From contig LNFB01000100.1 in NCBI GenBank assembly GCA_001464385.1, positions 1 through 58,326 of the forward strand: a stretch of DNA of 58,326 bases, given 5' to 3'. Within the stretch, counting starts at the first letter, position 1. Every line of letters starts with the position of its first letter. This DNA comes from Deltaproteobacteria bacterium Ga0077550 (lineage in GTDB: Bacteria > Myxococcota_A > Polyangia > Nannocystales > Nannocystaceae). The notes beneath the pieces were generated by a model. That model was not told where the DNA came from and did not search any database. It saw only the letters and a program-made list of their open reading frames with translations. Shown piece by piece: positions 33,534 through 42,417 of this stretch. The translations under genes and the position numbers were made by a program.

Positions 33534-34676
33534 CTACCGTGCGTCGAGCGTCGACGCGATGCCGGGGTAGAGGAACCATGCGGAGAGCCGCGCGGCGGTG
33601 AACACGGGTTGATCGAACGCGCTCGTTGGCACGACCACGGTCTCGCCCGGCGCGACGCGGACGTCGGCGCAGGTGCGCAGCGCGCCGTACTGGACATAGC
33701 GGGGGCCTTCGACTCGCGCGAGTTCCTCCGTGTGGCACACTCGGTACTCACCCGGTTCGACCTCGTCGAAGTCCGGGTCGGCGATCGGATCCCCGTAGGT
33801 GCGACGGGCGAACCCCCATGGGTCCTCGAGCCGAACCTCGCCGAACAGATCCGCTCGCTCAGCCACGACCGTGATCCTCGCGTCGCCACGCTCGTAGACC
33901 GTCGGCCCCCCGATCCACAACACCGCCGGGGAGAACGCGATGCTCGACGTCACGCCGAGGGAAACCGCCGACGCGATGGACACTCGCGCAGCCCGGCGCC
34001 GCGGAACCGGCTGGGGGAGCGAAGCCAACGCCCACACCAGCAAATGCACCGCGGCCCCGATCGACGCGAGCGCCGGGGCGACGAACCGACTGGCGATCGC
34101 CGCGACTCTCCAGGCCACTGCCCCTTCCGAGACCGGAAGCACCGCGTAGTGGAGGCGATCGATGATCAGCTCGTCTGCACACACCTGCAACGCGTAGACC
34201 CCGAGCCCGACGGCGAGCAACCGCGGAGTCTGCGACAGCAATCCACGCACCGCGTTCTGACCGCGGAGACTACCCAGCGCCGTGACGACATACACCAGCG
34301 CCGCGATCGGCAGCGAGAGGATCTCGGGCTCGACCCAGCGCATCCCGACCTCTGTCACCGTGCTCGGCAGGATCCACCACGCGATCCGGTGGGCGAGCAG
34401 GATCGTCAGCACGTCGAGCATGACGTGCGTGAGGCACCAGCGCCCGCGCGACACCGGCCGCGCCAGCACCCAGGCCCAGCGGGCGTGCTCTCCTTGCCCG
34501 AGCGCTGCGCCGAGCATGGCGGCGAACGCCGGGAGCACCCCGAGGCCGATGAGCAACCGGCCTGGGGACTCATCCTGCGTCCCCAGGCCGATCACGGTCG
34601 AGAGGATCAGCGTTGCCAAGACAAGCAGGAGACGCGATGGCCAGGCCTCGCGCACGATGGTGCGAATGGGGGTCAT
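33534..34676 (-). CDS. ABC transporter permease-like membrane protein
   Basis: A 380-residue polytopic membrane protein, the last gene of the GntR/ABC operon. ABC2-type features are MTPIRTIVREAWPSRLLLVL at the start, several spans (LLLVLATLILSTVIGL, LLIGLGVLPAFAAMLGAALG, LPIAALVYVVTALG) and the loop ARWAWVLARPVSRGRW. After about residue 270 comes an extracytoplasmic beta-rich region (YERGDARITVVAERADLFG, VEPGEYRVCHTEELARV). ATG 34676 overlaps the upstream stop by 4 nt. It probably pairs with the 34673-35911 product as a permease dimer served by the ATPase. Confidence 0.75.
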   Translation of the reverse strand: MTPIRTIVREAWPSRLLLVLATLILSTVIGLGTQDESPGRLLIGLGVLPAFAAMLGAALGQGEHARWAWVLARPVSRGRWCLTHVMLDVLTILLAHRIAWWILPSTVTEVGMRWVEPEILSLPIAALVYVVTALGSLRGQNAVRGLLSQTPRLLAVGLGVYALQVCADELIIDRLHYAVLPVSEGAVAWRVAAIASRFVAPALASIGAAVHLLVWALASLPQPVPRRRAARVSIASAVSLGVTSSIAFSPAVLWIGGPTVYERGDARITVVAERADLFGEVRLEDPWGFARRTYGDPIADPDFDEVEPGEYRVCHTEELARVEGPRYVQYGALRTCADVRVAPGETVVVPTSAFDQPVFTAARLSAWFLYPGIASTLDAR

Positions 34677-35911
34677 GGATCGCTCCGCTCGTGCGGACGC
34701 ACGGGAAGCGCCGCGCTCCAGAGTTCTCCCGTCAAACGGGAGACGGCCCAGATGCGTCCATGGGCGAAATACGTTGGACCGCTGCGCATCCACGAATCAT
34801 TGGGAACCGTCAGTGTTTCGCGCGCGACGAGCCGCGTCGCGATTCGCTCGGCAAACCAAACGCGATCATAGTCTCGACGATCGAGGGTGTCGAATCGCGA
34901 CCGTGGTTCGAGGTGTGCACCGATCGGGATCCAGATCGAACGCCCGTCCTGCACCATCGCCGCGCGCAATCCCCCGGGGACTATCGCCCAATCCGGTGAA
35001 ACGCTCGCGACGCGCTCCGGCCCCAGCGAGACGCGACGATCCCAGGCGACGCGGACACGGCCCTCGAGATCGATCTCCACGAGCCCATCGACGCTCTCGT
35101 CACCCGACGTGTCATACGTCCCCACGACCACGTAGACCCCGTCTTTCCCCGCCCCGATCACCCCCAACAGCTCCGCGTGCTCGAGCATCGCCGCCGTCCG
35201 CACCATCGGCACCGTCACGGCCACCGCGGCGATCCCCGTCACCACCACCGACCCCGCGATCACCCGCGCCGCGATCGCCCGCCCCCGCCGCGGCCACCAC
35301 CGTCGCCACGCGACGACCACCGGGACGAACGCCGCCACCACCACCACGCCCGCCGCAATCACACCCCACGCACCGACGCATCGCTGCACCCGCCCCCAGC
35401 TGAGGCCCATCGCCTCGATCCCGAGCTGCAGTGGGAACACATACGTCGCGAGCAGCAGCGCGGCCGCCCCGAGCGCGACCGGTTCGCGGTGACCTCCGAG
35501 GCCGGCCTGCGCGCCGACGGCGGTGGTGAAGAGGGTCGCGGCCGCGAGCCATCCTATGCTCGGGCCGCCAGATTGGAATCCAAGGCCGGCGAGGAGCAGC
35601 ACCCCTGCCGCCGGCAACAGCACGAGCCACAGTGCCAGCACGCGCAGCGCGAGCAGGCGCACCCGCCCGACCGGTCGCACCATCAGGTGCAGCGCCGCGG
35701 CGGGCGAGGTCCCGCCGATCGCCACGCCGCCCCACAGGCCGAGCGCCGGCACGCCCCACAGCCCCGCGGTGTTCGACGCTCGACCGAACTCGAACGTACG
35801 GGACTCGAACGCCAGCACCGCGGCGCCGACCACCACCGCCATCCCCGCGAACGGCAACATCTCGCGCATCGATGCGCGCAGCACCGCGCAGCTCGACGCG
35901 CCGCTAGACAT
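34673..35911 (-). CDS. ABC transporter permease-like membrane protein
   Basis: A 412-residue membrane protein. It opens with a cytoplasmic N-terminus, then MAVVVGAAVLAFESRTFEF and spans such as LALRVLALWLVLLPAAGVLLLAGLGF, then a late span IAGSVVVTGIAAVAVTVPMV, and a C-terminal domain of about 180 residues with beta-propeller-like strands (GVYVVVGTYDTSGDESVDGLVEIDLEG, IWAVSRLTGELWSA). The loop HLMVRPVGRVRLLALR resembles the coupling region of ABC2 permeases. Start ATG 35911 overlaps the ATPase gene by 8 nt. The soluble tail may sense the exported substrate. Confidence 0.73.
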   Translation of the reverse strand: MSSGASSCAVLRASMREMLPFAGMAVVVGAAVLAFESRTFEFGRASNTAGLWGVPALGLWGGVAIGGTSPAAALHLMVRPVGRVRLLALRVLALWLVLLPAAGVLLLAGLGFQSGGPSIGWLAAATLFTTAVGAQAGLGGHREPVALGAAALLLATYVFPLQLGIEAMGLSWGRVQRCVGAWGVIAAGVVVVAAFVPVVVAWRRWWPRRGRAIAARVIAGSVVVTGIAAVAVTVPMVRTAAMLEHAELLGVIGAGKDGVYVVVGTYDTSGDESVDGLVEIDLEGRVRVAWDRRVSLGPERVASVSPDWAIVPGGLRAAMVQDGRSIWIPIGAHLEPRSRFDTLDRRDYDRVWFAERIATRLVARETLTVPNDSWMRSGPTYFAHGRIWAVSRLTGELWSAALPVRPHERSDP

Positions 35912-36773
35912 TCTCGAGCTCCCCGGTGAGCGACAGGTACACCGTCTCGAGATCCGCGGGCTCGCTGCGACCGCCGCGGGCGAGCCACAGCCGCGCGAGG
36001 TCCTCGTCCCAGTCGCACACGAGCGCGCGACGCCCGAGCGCCCACGGCAAGATGATGGGCTGCAGCGCGTCCGGCGGCGGCGGCACCGGGGATTCCCACG
36101 CGAGCAGTCGATGCCGCGCGAGCAGATCGATCACCGGCTCGTCGCACACGACGCGCCCCGCGTCCATCAGCACGAACCGATCGATCAGCGCCTCGGCCTC
36201 GGCGATCTCGTGGCCGGTCAGCAGGATCGGGCAGCCGGTCTCGGCGACGCGCCCGAGGATCTCCGACATCAGCGCGCGCCGCGTCGCGACGTCGAGGCCG
36301 AGCAGCGGCTCGTCGAGGAGCAGCGCCTGCGGCGACGTCGAGAGCACCGTCACCAGCCCGAGCTTGCCGCGCTCGCCACGGCTGAGCTCGCGGACGCGCG
36401 CCTTGGCGTCGAGCCGGAAGCGCAGCATCAGCCGCTCGCAGTCCTCGTCGCTCCACCGGCCGAACGTCTCGCGCTGGAATCGCAGCACCTGCGCCACGGT
36501 CCACGACTCGGGCAGCGGCGAGCCCTCGGCGAGGAAGCCGACCTGCGCCAGCACCTCGCGATCGTGGAAGGGATCGCGCCCGAGCACGCGGACCTGCCCG
36601 CGATCGGGCTTCAGCAGCCCCGCACCGAGCCACAGCGCCGTGGTCTTGCCGCGACCGTTGGGCGCCGCGAGCAGCACGACCTCGCCGGGCTCGAGCTCGA
36701 GCGAGAAGCCGGCCAACACCGGCTTGCGCTCGTACGAGAAGTCGACCCCCTCGAACGCGATGCTCGCGGTCAT
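35904..36773 (-). CDS. ABC transporter ATP-binding protein
   Basis: A 289-residue ATPase subunit. Walker A is PNGRGKTT (the first Gly of GxxxxGK is Ala here), Q-loop near VGFLAEGSPLPE, signature LSRGERGKLGL, Walker B ALLLDEPLLGLD and H-loop LLTGHEIAEAE. These support ATP-driven transport. The C-terminal 80 residues (VIDLLARHRLLAWESP and onward) are an added domain often seen in YtrB-type ATPases. ATG 36773 overlaps the GntR stop by 4 nt, so regulator and transporter are co-translated. Confidence 0.9.
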   Translation of the reverse strand: MTASIAFEGVDFSYERKPVLAGFSLELEPGEVVLLAAPNGRGKTTALWLGAGLLKPDRGQVRVLGRDPFHDREVLAQVGFLAEGSPLPESWTVAQVLRFQRETFGRWSDEDCERLMLRFRLDAKARVRELSRGERGKLGLVTVLSTSPQALLLDEPLLGLDVATRRALMSEILGRVAETGCPILLTGHEIAEAEALIDRFVLMDAGRVVCDEPVIDLLARHRLLAWESPVPPPPDALQPIILPWALGRRALVCDWDEDLARLWLARGGRSEPADLETVYLSLTGELENV

Positions 36774-37165
36774 GCCACCTCCGCGGTGTCGCGCTTGCGC
36801 CACGCGGCCTTGACCGCTGCGACGGCCTCGCCCTGATCGAGGCCGAGCTCCTTGGCCGCGGTCACGTAGGCAGCCGCGTGCTCCTCGACCAGCACCGTCG
36901 CCTTCGCGCGCCGCTGCGCCCCCGCGGCGACGAACGTGCCCTCGCCGTGACGGGTCTCGACCAGCCCGAGGAACTCGAGCTCGCGATACACCCGGACCAC
37001 CGTGTTGGGGTTGATGCGCAGCTGCTTGGCCAGCGTCCGCACCGACGGCAGCGGGTCGCCGGGCGCCAGCGAGCCCGCGGCGATGCGCCGCTCGATCTGC
37101 GCCTGGATCTGCAGGTAGACCGGCAGCCCCCGCTGCCGACTGACGTCGAACTCGCTCACCCGCAC
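36770..37165 (-). CDS. GntR-family regulator, YtrA subfamily
   Basis: A 131-residue transcription factor with an N-terminal winged helix: GLPVYLQIQAQIERRIAAG, LPSVRTLAKQLRINPNTVVRVYRELE, LVETRHGEGTFVA, and a short C-terminal helical dimerisation tail. Absence of a large ligand domain marks the YtrA type, which usually represses its own operon of ABC transporter genes, as the next three genes are. GTG 37165 is used; GTG 37159 is also possible. A palindromic operator lies just upstream (37183-37208). Confidence 0.92.
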   Translation of the reverse strand: MRVSEFDVSRQRGLPVYLQIQAQIERRIAAGSLAPGDPLPSVRTLAKQLRINPNTVVRVYRELEFLGLVETRHGEGTFVAAGAQRRAKATVLVEEHAAAYVTAAKELGLDQGEAVAAVKAAWRKRDTAEVA

Positions 37166-37182
37166 CGCTCCCGTGCCGCAAT

Positions 37183-37208
37183 CACTGTACTAGTCGAGTA
37201 GCACAGTG
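37183..37208 (-). promoter_or_regulatory. Palindromic operator for the GntR/YtrA regulator
   Basis: CACTGTACTA at 37183-37192 and TAGCACAGTG at 37199-37208 pair at 9 of 10 positions across a 6-bp spacer. It begins 18 bp upstream of the GntR start and contains the TACT/AGTA core typical of YtrA sites. A TTGCGG lies farther upstream, 17 bp before TACTCG, so the palindrome would overlap the -10 region. Autorepression is inferred. Confidence 0.6.
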
Positions 37209-37482
37209 ACGCAGCAGCCGCAAGCGTCCCGCAGCACCGCCCCCGCTCACGCCGCCGGGTCGAGGGTGTCGGGGGCGAGCAGGGCGCCCTTGGCCAGAGG
37301 CGATCCTCGCTCGAGTTGGACTCGCGTCCGCGACGGCTGATCCTCGAGGGGGGCCGCGCGCTGGCGCTGCGTGAGCGCATCCTGTTCGACGACGCCGCAG
37401 CGCTCGCGCCAGCCCACGAGCACGGCGGCATCGATTGCGCCGCCGTGCTCCGAGCACCGCGACCTGGCCCGCTTCGGGACCT
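37209..37482. other. Intergenic region without recognised gene
   Basis: About 270 bp between the GntR operator and the GNAT stop codon. Readings across it are Arg/Ala/Pro-rich on every frame and have no homology-like features. It probably holds the promoter of the GntR operon and the 3' end of the GNAT transcript. Confidence 0.45.
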
Positions 37483-37968
37483 TCAGTCGCTGGCGAAGGC
37501 CCGCAGCTCCGCGTCGGCGAGGCGATAGACGGTCCACTGACTCATCGGCGCCGCTCCAATCGAATCGTAAAAGCCGATTGCCGGTGCATTCCAATCGAGC
37601 ACCGACCACTCCATCCGCACACATCCACGTGCGACTGCCAGCGCCGCGAGGTGGCGCAGCAGCGCCTTGCCGACGCCGGCTCCGCGGGCCTCCGGCGTGA
37701 CGTAGAGATCCTCGAGGTAGAGGCCCGCGCGCCCGCGCCAGGTCGAGTAGTTGGCGAAGAACAGCGCGAACCCGACGGGCTCCGCCGCGAGTTCCGCGAT
37801 CACGCACTCGAAGGGCGGGCGCGGCGACGCCAGCTGCTCGCGCAGCGTGTCGAGCGTGACCTCCACGGCGTCCGGTTCGCGCTCGTAGACCGCGAGCTCG
37901 CGGATGAAGCGGAGGATCGTCGCGGCGTCTTCGGTGGTCGCGGTGCGGATCGAGGCGGCGGGCTGCAC
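37483..37968 (-). CDS. GNAT-family N-acetyltransferase (diamine/SAT-like)
   Basis: A 161-residue acetyltransferase. The acetyl-CoA site is VTPEARGAGVGKALLRHLAALA (R/Q-x-x-G-x-G/A), shown here in part as ARGAGVGKALL. It follows LYLEDLYV, and the end has RMEWSVLDWNAPAIGFYDSIGA with the Tyr of the general acid region. The LEDLYV and LDWN-x-P-A-I-x-F-Y pattern is close to diamine (spermidine/spermine) acetyltransferases and other small-amine GNATs. It probably acts on an amine or amino acid; substrate unclear. The start codon is GTG 37968. Confidence 0.85.
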   Translation of the reverse strand: MQPAASIRTATTEDAATILRFIRELAVYEREPDAVEVTLDTLREQLASPRPPFECVIAELAAEPVGFALFFANYSTWRGRAGLYLEDLYVTPEARGAGVGKALLRHLAALAVARGCVRMEWSVLDWNAPAIGFYDSIGAAPMSQWTVYRLADAELRAFASD

Positions 37969-37996
37969 GACCGCGAGTGTGCCGGAGAAGCCGGCG

Positions 37997-38341
37997 TCAG
38001 ATCAGCCAGACGGCCCCGACGGCGATCATCGCCTCGATCAGCATCGCGCCCGGGCCGGTGAGCAGCGGCGCGAGGCCCTCGACCAGCGCGATCGCGAGGC
38101 TGACGGCGAGCGACGGCAGGGTGTGCTTCGTCGCGCCACTCGCTGGCGCCGGGGTCGCGCCGCGGTGGACGTCGGCGGCGTAGTCACGCACCACGAGATC
38201 CCGCCATCGTGCCGCGTCGACGTCGCAGCCGCGCCAGCGCGACAGGTCGCGATCCTGCAGGGCGACCGGGGGCGCCGCGGCGAGCTCGCGCAGCAGCGGG
38301 TCGTGGAAGTCCCGGTCGTCGTCGTCGTTCGCGGGGTGCAT
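37997..38341 (-). CDS. Small membrane-anchored protein of unknown function
   Basis: A 114-residue protein. The N-terminus is very acidic (MHPANDDDDRDFHD), followed by a helical segment RWRDLVVRDYAADVHRG and one or two C-terminal membrane helices (LAVSLAIALVEGLAPLL, AMLIEAMIAVGAVWLI). No signal peptide. No family recognised. It starts at ATG 38341, divergent from the thioredoxin gene, and is followed by the GNAT stop region on the same strand in reverse order, so it could be read with the GNAT gene or alone. Confidence 0.55.
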   Translation of the reverse strand: MHPANDDDDRDFHDPLLRELAAAPPVALQDRDLSRWRGCDVDAARWRDLVVRDYAADVHRGATPAPASGATKHTLPSLAVSLAIALVEGLAPLLTGPGAMLIEAMIAVGAVWLI

Positions 38342-38488
38342 GGCGGCGAGCCGATGGGGACACCACGGGCGGCGGATCCCCCCCGACAGAGGACGACCGC
38401 GGGACTTGTGACCAGACCGCCCTCGCCTTCGTCCGGCGGCCGCGCCGAGTCCCGGGCGCGGTTTTCGGTTACGCTCGCGGCCCGACCC

Positions 38489-38872
38489 ATGGCCGACACC
38501 CCGCCGTACGACGCGCTCGAGACCGAGGACGAGATCGAGGAGATCATGCGCGAGGGCGGCGGCACCGTCGTCCTCGACTTCTGGTCCGAGACCTGCGGGC
38601 CGTGCATGGCGATGGCCTCCGACTTCGAGCACGTCGCAGCGCAGTTCGACCGGGCCGAGGTGCGCTTCTGCAAGGTCGACACCGGCGCGCACGGCAACCT
38701 CGCCGAGGCGTTCAAGGTCCGCTCGATCCCGACGCTGCTGTTCATCCACGACGGCAAGATCCTCGACGCCGTCGTCGGCAAGATGAGCGCGAAGGCCCTG
38801 GGCGAGAAGGCCGAGTGGCTGTTGTCGAAGGCCCAGCGCAAGGGCGGGCTGCTCAGCCGACTGTTCGGGTGA
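38489..38872 (+). CDS. Thioredoxin-family protein (CGPC)
   Basis: A 127-residue cytoplasmic thioredoxin. The redox motif is SETCGPCM (Cys37/Cys40 by my count), with VVLDFWSE before it and the cis-Pro loop RSIPTLLFI. The N-terminal extension of about ten residues is acidic, and the C-terminal tail KGGLLSRLFG is extra. Disulfide reduction of target proteins is expected. ATG 38489 is the only good start. A second thioredoxin with WCGPC is at 48097. Confidence 0.9.
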   Translation: MADTPPYDALETEDEIEEIMREGGGTVVLDFWSETCGPCMAMASDFEHVAAQFDRAEVRFCKVDTGAHGNLAEAFKVRSIPTLLFIHDGKILDAVVGKMSAKALGEKAEWLLSKAQRKGGLLSRLFG

Positions 38873-38898
38873 GCCGGCTGTTCGGCTGAGCGCGCGCG

Positions 38899-40536
38899 TC
38901 AGCCCGCCGGCGGCGGCTTGCACACGCCGCCGTCCTCGATCTGCGCGTTGGTGCGGAACGTGTTCAGCAGGCTGTGGTGCGGCTGCTCGTGCTGCGGGAT
39001 CGTCCCGTCCTCGCGCACGTTGGTCACGTGATAGGTGTGCTGATTCCAGATGCGGCGGGCCTGGATCCACCGATCCTCGACGTCGCGGATCACCTGCACC
39101 GTCGGTGACGCCGCGCCGAGATAGAGGTTCGAGACGACGACGATCTCCGACGAGCCGTCGTTGTCGATGTCGGCGACCACGGGGTACTCGCTGAGCGTGC
39201 CGCTGGTCCTGGGGATCTGCAGCAGGGGTGCGCCGGCGCCGTCGAAGATGAACATGAAGTTCTCGTCGGCGTACATCGCCTCGGCGATGCCGTCGCCCAG
39301 GAAGTCGAACGCGGTCCCGGCCGCGATGCCGCTCTGATCCGAGACGTCCGCCGACCACACGATCGCCGCGTTGGCCTCGTACACCGTGTAGTGGTTGGCG
39401 GAGCTCACCGCGTACTCGGCGATCTCGTCGCCGTCGAAGTCGTGAACGGTCGCGGGTCGCAGCCACGTGGTGAAACCGATGCCGTCGCCGGTGGGCCGCA
39501 GATCCTGGTAGATGGTCGTGCCGTCGTGCTCGAGCAGCGACAGGCCGTTGTTGTTGGTGACCAGGACCTCGGGCTGGGGGTCGTCGTCGAGATCGGCGAT
39601 CTGCGGGTAGCCAGCACCGATCCCCGGGTTCGACCACATCAGCGCGCCGTCGTGGTGGTAGGCCGCGTTGCCGAGGACCACCTCGAGGTCGCCGTCGTCG
39701 TCGAGGTCGGCCACCGCGGTCGCCGACCAGTTGCCCGCGACCGTCGGCGCGGTGAACACCCGCACGCCCGTGTGATCGGTGACGAAGTTCGCAGCGACGA
39801 TCTCGACGTCGCCGTCGTTGTCGAGGTCGGCCAGGGCGATGGCGCCCGAGTAGACGTCGGACCAGATGTCGGTGCCCTGCCACTTCATCGCGCCGTCGTG
39901 CTCGAACGCGACGAGCTGACCGCCGGGCACGGCGGTCACGATCTCCATGAGGCCGTCGCCGTCGATGTCGCCGATCGCGGGCGTCACCGTGTGGTCGACC
40001 GGCGTCGGGATCTCGAAGTGCGGCGTGCCGGTCTCGCCGTCGAGCACCCACACGTGCCCCGCGACGCCGGGCGCCCCGGAGGAGTTCGCGACCACGGTCA
40101 CCACGTCGGGGATGTCGCAGAGATCGATCGCGCCGTCGGCGTTGTCGTCGGTGAGGTTGCCGACCAGCGGCGTGACGATGCTGTACGGCTCGCCGTTGGG
40201 TCCGGTCCACGTCCACTGGATCTCGGGATCGAAGCTGTCGGGCGGGGCCTCGGCCTCGCACTCGCCGACCGCGTCCATGTCGTCGACGACCTTGCACGAC
40301 GGCGTCGGCGGGCCGCCGGGCTCGACGTCGCCCGCGCTGCCGCCGACGTCGAACTTCGGGTCGACCGCCGTGCCGCCGCTCGAGTCGACGGGGCCGAGGG
40401 TGCCGCCGTCGGTGCCGGTCCCGGTCGCGCTCACCGAGAGCCCGGTCGGCTCGGGATCGGTCAGGCCGGTGGCCTCGCTGTTGCCGCCCGTCGCCGACTG
40501 TCCCGACTCGCCGCACGCGACGGCGACCGCGACCAA
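38899..40536 (-). CDS. FG-GAP/VCBS repeat lipoprotein, start unclear (possible frameshift in the signal peptide)
   Basis: A 545-residue beta-propeller protein made of FG-GAP/VCBS repeats with Ca-binding D-x-D/N-x-D-G loops (DIDGDG, DLDNDGD, DLDDDGD, DFDGDE, DIDNDGS). The N-terminal part is a Ser/Thr/Gly tether, as in a lipoprotein with the Cys in AVAVACGES. The frame begins only with TTG 40536, leaving just eight residues before that Cys. A GTG at 40559 in another frame gives VARIAVIR, which, joined to LVAVAVAC, would make a normal lipoprotein signal; one missing base between 40537 and 40559 would explain this. The C-terminus has QHTYHVTNVREDG, often found in surface integrin-like proteins. 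Confidence 0.78.
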   Translation of the reverse strand: MVAVAVACGESGQSATGGNSEATGLTDPEPTGLSVSATGTGTDGGTLGPVDSSGGTAVDPKFDVGGSAGDVEPGGPPTPSCKVVDDMDAVGECEAEAPPDSFDPEIQWTWTGPNGEPYSIVTPLVGNLTDDNADGAIDLCDIPDVVTVVANSSGAPGVAGHVWVLDGETGTPHFEIPTPVDHTVTPAIGDIDGDGLMEIVTAVPGGQLVAFEHDGAMKWQGTDIWSDVYSGAIALADLDNDGDVEIVAANFVTDHTGVRVFTAPTVAGNWSATAVADLDDDGDLEVVLGNAAYHHDGALMWSNPGIGAGYPQIADLDDDPQPEVLVTNNNGLSLLEHDGTTIYQDLRPTGDGIGFTTWLRPATVHDFDGDEIAEYAVSSANHYTVYEANAAIVWSADVSDQSGIAAGTAFDFLGDGIAEAMYADENFMFIFDGAGAPLLQIPRTSGTLSEYPVVADIDNDGSSEIVVVSNLYLGAASPTVQVIRDVEDRWIQARRIWNQHTYHVTNVREDGTIPQHEQPHHSLLNTFRTNAQIEDGGVCKPPPAG

Positions 40537-40652
40537 CGAATCACTGCGATGCGAGCCACGCGTACCCCCGGCGGCGATCGTAGCAGGCGGGGCCGAGGGG
40601 CGGGAGCGCGGGTGGACGGGGCGCCCGTCCGACGGGTACCGTCCGCGCCCAC

Positions 40653-42348
40653 GTGGACGATCACGACGCAGCGGCGCTGCGCGCCCGGGCGCGCGACAAG
40701 GGGTTCACGCCGTCGGTCCGCGACGTGCCGGGACTCCTCGAGCTGCTCGTCGACGAGGACGATCTTCCGCGCGCTCGAGCGGGTGGCCGAGGCGGCGAGC
40801 GCCGCGGCGATCGCCCGCTTCGCCACCGCGGCGCCGGGCCACCGCGCGCGCCTGTGCGAGCTCGTCGGCCGCCGGGCGCGCGTCGACGCGACGCTGGTCC
40901 CGTGGCTGGTGGAGCGCCTGCAGGACGACGACGCGCGGGTGCGGCGACGCGCCGCGACGGCCGTGGGCAAGCTCGAGGATCCGCGGCACGAGGCCGCCCT
41001 CCTCGCGGCGTGGCACCGCGCCGAGTCCGACCCGGAGCGCAAGGTCGTCGCCGCGGCGCTCGGCCAGGCGGGGGGCGCCGACGCGCGGGCCCTGCTCGCG
41101 GCGGTGCAGACCGACGACGCGCAGTTCGAGCGGGTCGTGCGTGAGAGCCTGCTCAAGCTCGAGCGCACCGAGCTGCGCAGCCTCGGCACCGCGATCGCAC
41201 TCGACACCGTGCCGTCGGCACCGGTCGCGATCGAGCTCGCGGTGCGGCCGGGCCTCGAGGCGATGGTGTGCGCGGCGATCCCCGGCGCGAAGGCGGGGCC
41301 GCGCGGCACGGTCCGCGTGACGTGGTCCGACTCGCTCGCCGCGCTGTACGAGGTGCGCACGTTCGTCGATCTCGGCTTCGCGCTGCCCCCGGTCGCGCTG
41401 CGCAGCCACGATGCCGCGGCGGTCGAGACCGCGGTGGTGCGGGCGCTGTCGTCCGACGCGGCGATGCGGATCCTCTCGACGTGGACCCGCGGCCCGCTGC
41501 GCTGGCGGCTCGAGTGGCTCGGCCAGGGCCACCGGCGCGCCTCGACGTGGCGCGTCGTCGAGGCCCTCGCCCTTTCGCGGCCCGAGCTGGTGAACGATCC
41601 CCGCGATGCGCCGTGGGAGGCGCGCGTGACCGTCGAGCGCGACGAGCTGCGCGTGGTGTTGCGACCGCGTGGCCTCGTCGATCCGCGGTTCGCCTGGCGG
41701 CGCGGCGCGGTGCCGGCCTCCTCGCACCCGACGATCGCCGCGGCGCTGGCCCAGGTCGCGGGCGTACGCGAGGACGACGTCGTGTGGGATCCGTTCGTGG
41801 GCGCGGGCGCGGAGCTCGTCGAGCGCGGGCTGCTCGGGCCCGCGGCGATGCTGCTCGGCACCGACCTCGAGCCCGCGGCGCTCGACGCCGCGCGGGCGAA
41901 CCTCGACGCCGCGGGGCTCGGCCACGCCGTGCTCGAGCCAGGCGACGCGTGCACGTTCCGGCCGCCGCGGCCCGTCACGCTCCTCATCACGAACCCGCCG
42001 ATGGGTCATCGCGTACCGGTCGAGGGCCCGGTCCGCGGTCCGTTCGATCGCCCGCGCCCCACCAGCGAGTCCACGCCGATCGGCGATCTGCTCGAGCGGG
42101 CGGTGCGGCACTGGATCGAGGTGCTCGCCCCCGACGCCCGCATCGTGTGGCTGTCGCCGGCGGGCGATCGCACCGCCGCGATCCCAGGCGTGACCCCGCG
42201 GCTGCGCCAGCGCGTCGACCTCGGCGGGCTCGCGGCCGAGCTGCAGGTGCTCGAGTGCCACGCGAAGCGGACCGACCACGGCGCGGGCCAGGGCGCGGCC
42301 CGGGGCGTGGTTCACGGCGTGGGCCATGGCCGACGCCGCAAGCCGTGA
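40653..42348 (+). CDS. HEAT-repeat plus RNA methyltransferase-like protein, frameshifted
   Basis: The start GTG 40653 gives MDDHDAAALRARARDKGFTP and LLELLVDEDD; about position 40765 the coding signal changes frame to IFRALERVAEAASAAAIARF and continues to the stop at 42348. The N-terminal region has HEAT-like repeats (LVPWLVERLQDDDARVRRRAATAVGKLEDPRHE). The second half resembles RlmL/Trm14-type m2G methyltransferases: a THUMP-like PGLEAMVCAAIPGAKAGPRG, SAM motif VWDPFVGAGAELVE near residue 378, GTDLEPAALDAARANLDAAG, and catalytic TNPPMGHR. The shift is one extra or two missing bases; without it the protein would be about 564 residues. Real pseudogene or assembly error is undecided. Confidence 0.72.
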
Positions 42349-42417
42349 GGTCGCGAGCCATCGCCACGCGCCCGCCGATTCTTCGACCGGCGCGCCGCCC
42401 GTGATACGGTCCCCGGC

